Shown: positions 18,270 through 27,079 of the stretch, piece after piece
Position numbering within the stretch: position 1 is the first letter of the stretch
Layout: each line of letters starts with the position of its first letter
Assembly: GCF_902491285.1 (NCBI RefSeq)
Contig: NZ_CABUHK010000040.1
Span: 1-49,774, forward strand
Origin: an uncultured Bacteroides sp.
GTDB lineage: Bacteria; Bacteroidota; Bacteroidia; Bacteroidales; Bacteroidaceae
Direction: 5' to 3'
Length of the DNA: 49,774 bases
Position numbers and translations under genes: made by a program
Notes under the pieces: generated by a model
Databases searched by the model: none
Told to the model about the DNA's origin: nothing
Seen by the model: only the letters and a program-made list of their open reading frames with translations

Positions 18270-20015
18270 ATGATAACGATGAAAAAATATATAAGCTTTT
18301 TGTTTGCAGCTCTTTTATTGGGAACTTCCTGTACCGATACCAGAACTGACTACATGATGGGGGATACTGCTTATTTCCCGAAAAGTGATTTGCAGAAAGA
18401 AATCTTGTACGTGATGAATGCCAATGACCATGTATATGATATATGGATTCATAAAGCAGGGTATTATCAGAACAAGTTTGCGGGAAAAGTGGAACTGGAC
18501 TATAATTATCTGGTTCAATATAACACGGAAAACGGTACGGACTATGAAATGCTGGACGAGAAATATTACTCCTTTGACCGTAACTTTGTGATCGAGGCAG
18601 GAACGGATGAGGTGGCAGTGCCGTTGAGCTTGAAAATAGAGCGGCTTCTTCAGGATAAAGGATATGGGGTTTATTACATTCCCTTGTCTGTAAGCAGCCT
18701 GACACCGGAAGAAGATGTCTATGTAGATAAATCTCATTTTATCTTGGTGCTGGATATAAGGAAGCCGGTATTGGTGATTGACGGCACGGAAGGAGAGCAA
18801 AGAGGAAATGTATTCCTAGACTTGTCCAAGGCGACTACTGAACGTCAGATTGATATTACAGCCAAACTGGATATTAACACGACGGAGGAATTAGTGGTTA
18901 CTTATGGTTATGATAAGGATGAAGACAACCTGCTTACGGAAGAAGAAAAGTCTCATTTGCTGACTGCCGGATTTATGTATGCGCCAAGCGTGAAGATTCC
19001 TGTCGGTGAGAAATATGCGGAAAATTACTTGACCCTGAAACCTGCGGAAATGCAGGACGGCAAATGGATACTTCCGGTATGTGTGGGAACGACAAATGAC
19101 AAGGTCGCTTCTGATGGGAACGAAAACTGGCTGAAGCTGACTGTAATCAAAGGTTCTTTGGACAGTAAAGTTATTTTGGAAGGAGAATATGTGCAGGGTG
19201 GCGATATTATCCTTGCTTCGGACGACATACCGTCTGATAAAGAGATTGCTGATGTAAGTGCGATTGGAGATTTATCATATTCTGTTCAGGATAAGTATGG
19301 TGATAATCCGGACTGGTTGCAAGTGAACCATGCAAACGGAAAAATCCGTATTACCGTAACCGGCAGAAACACTTCCACATGGCAAGAGCGTGTTGCTACG
19401 ATTAAGCTTGTTGATGAGGAGACTTGGCTTGAAAAAGAGATTGTTGTCAGACAAGGTATGGAAGGTTGTGGAATCATCTTGAATAAATCTCTGTGGAGCG
19501 TAGTAGGTTACAGTGACCATGTTTCGGGCAAAGAATCCGCTTTGGGCAGGCTGTTTGATAATTTCTGGCCGACAAGTAAAGCTGAGGTAGGTTCCGGAAA
19601 CACGTTGTCATACATAGAAATCAGCAGTAAAGGTTCGGAAGATGATCCTGTACAGATTGTATTTGATTTGGGTGAGAACCCTCACGCGTATAATTCGGTC
19701 GGGTTAGTGCCACGCCTGCAATGGGTGGGCAATTCTCCCAAGTATATGAAGATAGAGGTCAGTGATGCCGTACTGACACGTAGTGAGGATATTACAGACT
19801 GGACTCTTGTAGGTAGTGTGAAAAGAGACGCATTTACGAAAAGTGAGCTGGATGCCCATGATGCCGGTAACTGGAATGACTGGTATACTACCAAACAGTT
19901 TATTAAATGGCATAACCTAGGCGAGAATATGAATCATCGGTATATACGTTTGTCTTTTTGGGATTCATGGTACAGTACACATTGCTTCGATGAAATCTTT
20001 GTCTCTGAGAAATAA
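18270..20015 (+). CDS. Surface glycan-binding lipoprotein: DUF1735, BACON, discoidin-like
   Basis: A 581-residue lipoprotein (signal ending LLGTSC, Cys21). Residues about 30-150 match the DUF1735 pattern of PUL lipoproteins (TAYFPKS..., a Y-x-Y-x-V-x-Y strand, and FVIEAGTDEVAVPLSLK). A BACON-like Ig module covers about 310-395, ending IVVRQG. The C-terminal 180 residues (from GCGIILNKSLWS to DEIFVSEK) resemble F5/8-type C (discoidin/CBM32-like) domains. This last domain is clearly homologous to the end of the next gene. It sits in the SusE/SusF-like slot, so surface glycan binding is likely. ATG 18279 is an alternative start. Confidence 0.8.
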   Translation: MITMKKYISFLFAALLLGTSCTDTRTDYMMGDTAYFPKSDLQKEILYVMNANDHVYDIWIHKAGYYQNKFAGKVELDYNYLVQYNTENGTDYEMLDEKYYSFDRNFVIEAGTDEVAVPLSLKIERLLQDKGYGVYYIPLSVSSLTPEEDVYVDKSHFILVLDIRKPVLVIDGTEGEQRGNVFLDLSKATTERQIDITAKLDINTTEELVVTYGYDKDEDNLLTEEEKSHLLTAGFMYAPSVKIPVGEKYAENYLTLKPAEMQDGKWILPVCVGTTNDKVASDGNENWLKLTVIKGSLDSKVILEGEYVQGGDIILASDDIPSDKEIADVSAIGDLSYSVQDKYGDNPDWLQVNHANGKIRITVTGRNTSTWQERVATIKLVDEETWLEKEIVVRQGMEGCGIILNKSLWSVVGYSDHVSGKESALGRLFDNFWPTSKAEVGSGNTLSYIEISSKGSEDDPVQIVFDLGENPHAYNSVGLVPRLQWVGNSPKYMKIEVSDAVLTRSEDITDWTLVGSVKRDAFTKSELDAHDAGNWNDWYTTKQFIKWHNLGENMNHRYIRLSFWDSWYSTHCFDEIFVSEK

Positions 20016-20047
20016 TGGAATATAAAAACGATTAAAATAAAATATTT

Positions 20048-21697
20048 ATGAGAAACATATTTTTATTACTATCGTGTCTGCTTTGTTTGCAGGCTTGTAA
20101 TGATGAGAAAGAGGTGGACTGGACACCCGATGCGTTGACTGTATCTTGCAACGAAACTTTGGAAGAGGCAGGAGACGGACACTGGAAAGTGATTTTCCCT
20201 ACTGAATATAAAGGTTCCGTGAAGTTGGAAATCCATACTGATAAGGCTTGGGGAGTAGAGGTTTCTTATATGACGACTGAGGACGAAGAATGGATAACCC
20301 CTTCGGCAGAAGGGGGCAACGGCTCTGCTTCGTTGTCATTGGGCATTGCTGATAATAAGACAACTAAAGACCGCAAGGCTTCCGTAGTGATTTCCACCAA
20401 AGGAGAGATTCCGGTGAAGAAAACAATTACGGTGGTTCAGGGAAATGTGGAGGAACTCTTGATTGTCGGTACGATTGATGAGGCAAGTTTCCCGGACGAT
20501 GTCTTTGTTACAAAGAACGCTGAAGGGGCTTTTGATGTGACATTGCCTAAAGAATTTACGGAGGAAGGCGAGCGACAACTCAATATCTTGACTTATCAGG
20601 GAACTGCTACTCCAAGCATAGATATCACTTATCCTGATGAAGAAGTTGTAGATTGGGTCGTGTTTACAGAGACTTCGGTAACATCGTCATCGGAACCGGA
20701 AGTTAAAACTCTGGCTTTGACAATTAAAGAAAACACAGGGAATATCTACCGTGAAGCATTAGTTAATTTTACTGCTACTGCCGGAGATATAACATCCAGA
20801 AAAAGTGTTAAGATTGTGCAGTATGGAGTAGAAAGAATTGTTTGGAATGAGGAGTTCTGTCAACAAGAGAGCGAATTCATTGTAGCCGCAGATGCAAATG
20901 ATAAAATTTGGGTTGCCACTTGTGAAAATATTAATCCTGCGGATTTGGAGTTAAACGGCAGTAATACGTGGTTGGAGTTGTCTCAGGAAGAAGGCAAAGT
21001 ATATGCGAAAGTATTGGCAAACGTGAGTACTAACAAGGAGCGTCGCTCTGATGTGGCTATAAAGAACAAGAAAACCGGTGCGGAAGTGAGAATTCCTTTT
21101 AAACAGTGTATGCAGGGATATGGTATTGTATTAAGCAAGACTTTGTGGAGCTTGGCTGCCTATAGTGGCGAGGGGACAGGTAGTGCCAGTAATGTAGCCA
21201 GCTATTTTAAACTGTTTGATGATTTTTGGCCGGCGAATAAGGCTGAAGCAGGGGCTACATACCAAGGTTCGAAGAATACGCATATTGAGGTGAAGTCCGG
21301 TACGGATAGTAATCCGGTCAGCTTTACTTTTGATCTAGGAGAGAATCCTCGTGGATATGACTCTTTCGGATTGATGCCGAGATTACAATGGACAGCTCCG
21401 GCTCCTCAAACCATAATGATTGAGGTTAGTGATAATTTGGAAAGTGGTTGGGAGACTGTAGTAGAAAAAGTAACAGGGAATGGTTTCAAGAAAGAAGATA
21501 TATATTACTTGAATCCTGATCAATCCAATAATAGTAATTGGTATGATGCTCATTATGAGGGTATTGTTCATTGGTCTAAATTGGCTGATGAGAGAATTCA
21601 GAAGCGATATGTCCGTATATCAATGTATGAAACATTCTGGAGTGGCTCTCTTTGTCTGGATGAAGTCTTTGTTTCGGATCGGTCAAATGTAGAATAA
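20048..21697 (+). CDS. BACON-domain lipoprotein with C-terminal discoidin-like domain
   Basis: A 549-residue lipoprotein (signal ending CLQAC, Cys17). There are about three BACON-like Ig modules: 40-132 ending TVVQG, 145-262 ending KIVQYG, and 265-355 ending IPFKQ. A discoidin-like C-terminal domain follows (about 358-549). That domain parallels the preceding protein: GYGIVLSKTLWS against GCGIILNKSLWS, LFDDFWP against LFDNFWP, FDLGENP in both, and PRLQW in both. The pair arose by duplication of the binding end with different N-terminal stalks. BACON modules usually act as spacers. Ligand unknown. Confidence 0.8.
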   Translation: MRNIFLLLSCLLCLQACNDEKEVDWTPDALTVSCNETLEEAGDGHWKVIFPTEYKGSVKLEIHTDKAWGVEVSYMTTEDEEWITPSAEGGNGSASLSLGIADNKTTKDRKASVVISTKGEIPVKKTITVVQGNVEELLIVGTIDEASFPDDVFVTKNAEGAFDVTLPKEFTEEGERQLNILTYQGTATPSIDITYPDEEVVDWVVFTETSVTSSSEPEVKTLALTIKENTGNIYREALVNFTATAGDITSRKSVKIVQYGVERIVWNEEFCQQESEFIVAADANDKIWVATCENINPADLELNGSNTWLELSQEEGKVYAKVLANVSTNKERRSDVAIKNKKTGAEVRIPFKQCMQGYGIVLSKTLWSLAAYSGEGTGSASNVASYFKLFDDFWPANKAEAGATYQGSKNTHIEVKSGTDSNPVSFTFDLGENPRGYDSFGLMPRLQWTAPAPQTIMIEVSDNLESGWETVVEKVTGNGFKKEDIYYLNPDQSNNSNWYDAHYEGIVHWSKLADERIQKRYVRISMYETFWSGSLCLDEVFVSDRSNVE

Positions 21698-21712
21698 TAA
21701 AATTATTGAGTT

Positions 21713-22885
21713 ATGATAAAGCACTTAAAGAAATATGCATTAATAGCGTGCAGCCTGTTTGTATTGGCTGCATGTGATCTCGAAATCGACATAACCAATC
21801 CGGGACTTATCGCTGAGAAGCCGCAAGATAAGCCTCAAGTTGGAGAAACGATTACCTATCGTGCGCAAGTATGGGTGGAGAAAAATGATATGGAAGAGTT
21901 GTATGGTGGTGAGCGTCTGTTCAGACAGAATCTGGAGGCATTATTCCGTAATACTACCACTTTTTGGAATGAAAGTACCAATAAGTTTGATTACCGTTTT
22001 GAATGGGTTGTGGGTGAAGGAGACGACAATTTGGTCATTTATGAAATAGGCAGTGGCGTGAAAACCAAGGAACAATATAATGTGTATAAAAATAAAGCAT
22101 ATGGTACTTTGAATACCGAAAAGTATGACTTTGTTCTTTTCCTGGCTTTGAATTGTCCTAAGGGTGAAGGCGGACTTTCTTGTGGCGGTGGAGGAGCAAG
22201 TAAACAGTCGGTAGTACAGTCTTATTTTGAAGGAAGCCATGATATTTTTGCCAAAAAATGGCCGGAAAAGGGTACATATAGCGATTTGGGACATGAATAT
22301 GGTCATGTTCGCGGTGCACAGGATTTATATCAGTATATGATCCCGGCTGAAAATAATCCGATCAGCCATGTTGCATATGATTATCCTAAGTGTAACATGG
22401 GGACAGGTTATCAGGAATGGAGTGATTACTGCTCGGCGGTATTTAATCACAATGCGCAATATAAACAGATTACTTCTGATATGACCAGAAGTACATATCC
22501 TAAGCAGATGTTGGTCCGGGTAACTAAAGATGGTAAGCCGGTACAACGCGCTACGGTAAATTTCTGGGGATCACGTGCGTCTTTCAGGGATATATATGCA
22601 GCACCTGGAAATTCGCCTTACATGAAGAAAAAAACTGATGCGAACGGTGAATTAACGATTAACGACATATACCGGATGTTTATTCCCGATTACAATAATA
22701 CTCCGAATCTGCCACCTAAGAGTCCTGTTGACGAGTTCCCATTCTCCCGTTGGTATTGTTTTGTGGTAGAAGTGGAATTGGACGGAGGTCAGACGAAGTG
22801 TGTATGGTTGTCAGACTTGGACATCGTTCCCGAATATCTGAACGGAGGACAACAAGAGCCTTATGTGTTTGAAATACAAATATAA
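21713..22885 (+). CDS. Metzincin-like lipoprotein metallopeptidase, paralogue 1
   Basis: A 390-residue lipoprotein (signal ending LAAC, Cys21). The core holds HEYGHVRGAQD (residues 194-204), which fits the metzincin zinc motif HEXXHXXGXXD with Asp as third ligand and Glu195 as general base. Met229 in PKCNMGTGY, 35 residues past the first His, fits a Met-turn. A Gly-rich LSCGGGGAS segment precedes the motif. The C-terminal 130 residues are beta-rich with transthyretin-like patterns (KQMLVRVTKDGKPVQ). I do not recognise a named family. Paralogues at 22896 and 29285 share all these points. A surface protease acting on a glycoprotein is inferred; loss of protease activity with retained binding cannot be excluded. 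Confidence 0.65.
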   Translation: MIKHLKKYALIACSLFVLAACDLEIDITNPGLIAEKPQDKPQVGETITYRAQVWVEKNDMEELYGGERLFRQNLEALFRNTTTFWNESTNKFDYRFEWVVGEGDDNLVIYEIGSGVKTKEQYNVYKNKAYGTLNTEKYDFVLFLALNCPKGEGGLSCGGGGASKQSVVQSYFEGSHDIFAKKWPEKGTYSDLGHEYGHVRGAQDLYQYMIPAENNPISHVAYDYPKCNMGTGYQEWSDYCSAVFNHNAQYKQITSDMTRSTYPKQMLVRVTKDGKPVQRATVNFWGSRASFRDIYAAPGNSPYMKKKTDANGELTINDIYRMFIPDYNNTPNLPPKSPVDEFPFSRWYCFVVEVELDGGQTKCVWLSDLDIVPEYLNGGQQEPYVFEIQI

Positions 22886-22895
22886 TGAGTTTTCT

Positions 22896-23984
22896 ATGGG
22901 TGTTTTAAGATATATAGTAGTAACATGCAGCTGCCTTGTCTGGGCAGCTCATGTATTTAGTGCGGATGTGAAAGATACGATTGAATATCGCGCACAAGTA
23001 TGGGTGGACAAAGCAGATCTGGAACGTTATGGCGGAGAAGCGGATTTTAAGAAGAACTTGCAGAAGATGTTTCACAATACGACCCGTTTCTGGAATGAAA
23101 GTCCTAATAAGTTTAATTATTATTTCCGTTTTGTCCCTGCCGGCGAATTGTGTGTATATGATATTCAAGGGGATAAGGACAGATACAAAGAGTTTCAGAG
23201 AAAAGCTTTCGGTCCGCTTGATTTGTCAAAATACGACTTTGTGCTGTTCCTGGCATTAGGGGCGAAGAATGAAGGGCTTTCCTGTGGAGGCGGTGGAGCC
23301 AGCGGACAATCGGTGGTGATGTGCTATGTTCGCGAAGCGCACAATATTTTTACGGATGCGCTTTATCCTAATCAGGGGACATATAGCAATCTGGGACATG
23401 AATACGGGCATGTTCGTGGTGCGACGGACTTATATCAGTATATGATTGCTGCAGAGAATAATCCGGTGAATCATGAAAAATTGACTCCACCCAAGTGTAA
23501 TATGGGAACCGGGTATCGTGTCTGGAGTGATTATTGTTCTGCCCTGTTTAATTATACGGCAAAGATGAGGCCATTGGATAAAGATTTGTCGGACAAGGTT
23601 TTCCCGTGCAAGCTGGTGATTAAGGTTGATAAGAAAGGTAAACCGAAATCCAACTATACGGTGAATTTCTATGGAACCCGTGCCGGTGGCAAATACAACA
23701 AGCGGGATGTATATCCAAAAGTGTACAGAACCTATACTACCAATAAACGTGGCATGGTTGAAATAACCGATTTGTATAAGTTATATCATCCGGATATGAC
23801 GGATCCGAATATTCCCCCGAAAGAACCGCAGGATTTATTTCCATATTCTTACTGGTTCAGTTTTTTGGTGGAAATAATAGATGATGCGGGACAAAAGAAA
23901 TATGTATGGCTTCCTGATGTGGAACTGCAAAGGGAACATCTGGAAACGGGTAACGATACATATATGGTGAATGTAGCTTTCTAA
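22896..23984 (+). CDS. Metzincin-like secreted metallopeptidase, paralogue 2
   Basis: A 362-residue protein with a cleavable-type signal (MGVLRYIVVTCSCLVWAAHV...) and no lipobox. The zinc motif is HEYGHVRGATD (168-178) and the candidate Met-turn is Met203 in PKCNMGTGY. It is strongly similar to paralogue 1 over the whole mature region (IEYRAQVWVDK, FWNES, LSCGGGGAS, NIPPKEPQD). The longer reading from 22863 overlaps the previous gene, so I use the ATG at 22896, 10 nt after its stop. It lies in the susC operon. Periplasmic or secreted location is likely, against surface anchoring of paralogue 1. Confidence 0.65.
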   Translation: MGVLRYIVVTCSCLVWAAHVFSADVKDTIEYRAQVWVDKADLERYGGEADFKKNLQKMFHNTTRFWNESPNKFNYYFRFVPAGELCVYDIQGDKDRYKEFQRKAFGPLDLSKYDFVLFLALGAKNEGLSCGGGGASGQSVVMCYVREAHNIFTDALYPNQGTYSNLGHEYGHVRGATDLYQYMIAAENNPVNHEKLTPPKCNMGTGYRVWSDYCSALFNYTAKMRPLDKDLSDKVFPCKLVIKVDKKGKPKSNYTVNFYGTRAGGKYNKRDVYPKVYRTYTTNKRGMVEITDLYKLYHPDMTDPNIPPKEPQDLFPYSYWFSFLVEIIDDAGQKKYVWLPDVELQREHLETGNDTYMVNVAF

Positions 23985-24015
23985 AAGGAAATAAACTAGA
24001 AAAAATACTTGTACT

Positions 24016-26862
24016 ATGAAGAGATTGGCATTACTTGGTTACTGTTTATTGTTGTCGGGATTGACACTATGGGCGAATACTTCTCAGTGTTTGCGTGAAG
24101 TTGTTGATTTGCGTGGAAATTGGGAATTTGCGCTTGACCCGGACGGGAAAGGTGACTTGGAACAATGGTGGAAGAATCGATTGGTGGAAACTGTAATTTT
24201 GCCTGGCACAACTGACTCTAATAAGAAAGGGATTGCCAATACCAATAAATCGGAAACAACTTATTTATCCAGATATTATAAATACGAGGGTGTTGCATGG
24301 TATAGCAGGAATATAGAGATACCTGCCAGTTGGGAAGGAAAGCATATCGTGCTGTTCTTGGAACGTACCCGCCCGTCAACTGTATGGATCGACGGTCAGG
24401 AAGTGGGCAAGAATAATTATTTATCTACCCCACAGGAATATGACTTGACTCATTTCCTGACTCCCGGTTCACATAAACTGACCATTCGCATTGATAACGG
24501 AAAAAGTATTCCTAAACAGATTCGTTCGAGTTCACATGCTTGTACGGAGTCTACACAGACCAATTGGAATGGTATTATTGGACGGATAGAGTTGCAGGCA
24601 ATGAATCCGTTGTTTATAGAATCCATTCAAACTTTCCCTTCGGTGGCAGACCGTTCTGTAAAAGTGAAAATCACATTATCGAAAGAGTATGGTATCAACG
24701 GAAAACAAATCCGCCTGTCGGCTGCTGCGTTTAATTCTTCCAGAAAGCATAAAGTAAAGGCTACGGAATATGCTCTGAAAGAGGGCTGTAAGGAATATGA
24801 GTTTGTTTATCAATTAGGCAGTAAAGCATTGCTTTGGAGCGATCTTCAACCGGCTTTGTATCAGCTAAAGGCAGAAATCAATGGCATTGACGAACGGACT
24901 GTCCGTTTTGGATTGCGTGATTTTAAGGCGGAGCAGACTCATTTCACTATCAATGGAGCAAAGACTTTTCTTAGAGGAAAGCATGACGCCTGTGTATTTC
25001 CATTGACCGGATATACGGCAATGGACTTGGAACAATGGCGTCGTTATTTCAGAATCTGTAAAGAGTATGGCTTGAACCACTGTCGTTTTCATTCATGGTG
25101 TCCGCCTGCCGCTTGTTTTGAAGCTGCTGATTTGGAAGGAGTTTATTTGCAACCGGAACTACCTATTTGGGGAGGTTTCAAGAAAGAATCAGCCGAACTA
25201 ATGGACTTCCTGATGAAAGACGGTGAAAATATCATGCGTGAGTATAGCAATCATGCTTCCTTCGTTCTTTTTGCATTAGGAAATGAGTTGGGGGGAGATA
25301 TTAATGTGATGAAAGATTTCGTGAACCGCTTCCGTTCGATAGAACCGAGACATCTTTATACTTATGGCTCGAATATCTTTTTAGGGTCGAAAGGGCATAT
25401 TCCGGGAGAAGATTTCTTAGTAACCTGCCGTGTAGGTAGCGGTGAGGGATATTCAACACATGCCCGTGCATCTTTTTCTTTTGCAGATGCGGCAGAGGGA
25501 GGTTATCTGAATAATACCTATCCTAACTCGGTGATGAATTTTGACGCAGCTTTAGAGAAGTCTCCCGTTCCGGTGATAGGACATGAAACGGGGCAGTTTC
25601 AGACTTATCCGGATTATGAAGAAATGAAAAAATATACAGGTGTATTGGCACCTTGGAACTTTGAAGTCTTTCGTGACCGATTGAAGAAAGCGGGTATGCT
25701 GGAACAGGCTGATGATTTCTTTAAAGCATCCGGTGCATGGTCTGTGGAACTTTATCGGGCAGATATTGAGATGAATTTGCGCTCTGAACGAATGGCAGGT
25801 TTCCAGTTACTCGATTTGCAGGATTATCCGGGGCAAGGTTCGGCTTATGTCGGAATCTTGGATGCGTTCATGGACAGTAAAGGATTGATTGAACCGAAGA
25901 AATGGAGAGAATTTTGTTGTGAGGTTGTTCCTTTGCTGACAACAGCTAAGTTCTGCTGGACCGGACAGGAAATCTTTGAAGGTAATATTGAAATAGCTAA
26001 TTATGGAGAACATTCATTGAAAGGAAAAAGTGTGTCGTGGGAGTTGAAAACAGGAAAGCGGTTGCTCGGTAAAGGTAAAATGCCTGTTCCTTCCGGTTTG
26101 GGATTGCTAACTGCCGGTACGATTCGTCTCACATTACCCAATCTTGAAAAAGCATATAAAGCGGAATTATCCTTGAAGATTGCCGGAACTTCGTATCGCA
26201 ATACTTATCCTTTATGGATATATCCGGTAAAGAAGCAGTTGAATACGGAGGGTATAGTCGTTGCCCGTCAATTAACGGATGAGGTGTTGAGTGCTCTGAA
26301 ACAAGGTGGAAAAGTTTTGCTGATGCCGGGCAAAGGGGATTGTAAGGAAGTAACAGTAGGCGGACTCTTTCAAACTGATTATTGGAATTATCGTATGTTC
26401 AAAAGTATATGTGACCGTATTAAGAAACCTGCATCGCCGGGTACATTAGGAATCTTGACTAATCCTGAACATGCCCTGTTTAATGACTTCCCAACGGATT
26501 TCCATACAAACTGGCAGTGGTATCCGATAATCAAGAATAGTTATCCGCTGATTTTGGACAATATGCCAGAAGAATACCGTCCTATTGTGCAAGTGATTGA
26601 CAATGTTGAGCGTAATCATAAACTGGGCTTGGTATTCGAATTGAATGTTGGTGGCGGTAAACTGTTAGTCTGCATGGCTGATTTGGAGACTGCACGCAAT
26701 ACTCCCGAAGGGTTGCAATTCTACGCCAGTTTGCTGAAATATATGAACTCTCCGGAATTTAAGCCTGCCACATCTGTTTCAACAGAGTCTTTTAAGAATT
26801 TGTTTGTGGCAGGTGCACAAAAGGAAGGAATTAAAGTGCTGAATAATATCTCGTACGACTAG
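24016..26862 (+). CDS. Glycoside hydrolase family 2
   Basis: A secreted 948-residue retaining beta-glycosidase, probably periplasmic. After a signal peptide come the GH2 jelly-roll (about 25-200; WEFALDPDG, RPSTVWIDGQEVG), the Ig-like domain (about 200-300), and the TIM barrel. The acid/base is Glu424 in LGNELGGD; the candidate nucleophile is Glu524 in VIGHETGQF. The C-terminal part (about 745-930, GGKVLLMPGKGD) resembles the amidotransferase-like accessory domain of some large GH2 enzymes. Sugar specificity (galactose, glucuronate, mannose or other) cannot be told. It is the last gene of the susC transcript, 31 nt after paralogue 2. Confidence 0.88.
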   Translation: MKRLALLGYCLLLSGLTLWANTSQCLREVVDLRGNWEFALDPDGKGDLEQWWKNRLVETVILPGTTDSNKKGIANTNKSETTYLSRYYKYEGVAWYSRNIEIPASWEGKHIVLFLERTRPSTVWIDGQEVGKNNYLSTPQEYDLTHFLTPGSHKLTIRIDNGKSIPKQIRSSSHACTESTQTNWNGIIGRIELQAMNPLFIESIQTFPSVADRSVKVKITLSKEYGINGKQIRLSAAAFNSSRKHKVKATEYALKEGCKEYEFVYQLGSKALLWSDLQPALYQLKAEINGIDERTVRFGLRDFKAEQTHFTINGAKTFLRGKHDACVFPLTGYTAMDLEQWRRYFRICKEYGLNHCRFHSWCPPAACFEAADLEGVYLQPELPIWGGFKKESAELMDFLMKDGENIMREYSNHASFVLFALGNELGGDINVMKDFVNRFRSIEPRHLYTYGSNIFLGSKGHIPGEDFLVTCRVGSGEGYSTHARASFSFADAAEGGYLNNTYPNSVMNFDAALEKSPVPVIGHETGQFQTYPDYEEMKKYTGVLAPWNFEVFRDRLKKAGMLEQADDFFKASGAWSVELYRADIEMNLRSERMAGFQLLDLQDYPGQGSAYVGILDAFMDSKGLIEPKKWREFCCEVVPLLTTAKFCWTGQEIFEGNIEIANYGEHSLKGKSVSWELKTGKRLLGKGKMPVPSGLGLLTAGTIRLTLPNLEKAYKAELSLKIAGTSYRNTYPLWIYPVKKQLNTEGIVVARQLTDEVLSALKQGGKVLLMPGKGDCKEVTVGGLFQTDYWNYRMFKSICDRIKKPASPGTLGILTNPEHALFNDFPTDFHTNWQWYPIIKNSYPLILDNMPEEYRPIVQVIDNVERNHKLGLVFELNVGGGKLLVCMADLETARNTPEGLQFYASLLKYMNSPEFKPATSVSTESFKNLFVAGAQKEGIKVLNNISYD

Positions 26863-26969
26863 ATGTTTGAAGGCTAAAATCGTATAAGTTCAGGCGAAAA
26901 ACAGACTGGTATGTTTTACTGTAAGGTCCGGAAAGGCGAAAAAAAGAGCGGTTTACAATATTATTGTCC

Positions 26970-27016
26970 TTTTGTACGCAATTCGCCTTGATGAATTTAC
27001 CGAGCGGCTATCTTTG
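26970..27016 (+). promoter_or_regulatory. GH3 promoter block, copy of the susC promoter block
   Basis: TATCTTTG at 27009-27016 is the -7 element. The 47 bp ending there align without gaps to the susC block at 13121-13167 (33 of 47). Further upstream, AAGGTCC and an A-rich run also recur with slightly different spacing in both regions. This indicates a second, co-regulated transcript starting near 27023. Confidence 0.65.
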
Positions 27017-27079
27017 TGATGAATCAATACTAGTTATGAACAAACTAAAAGAAAGCGAACAAATTATTACTATAAAACC

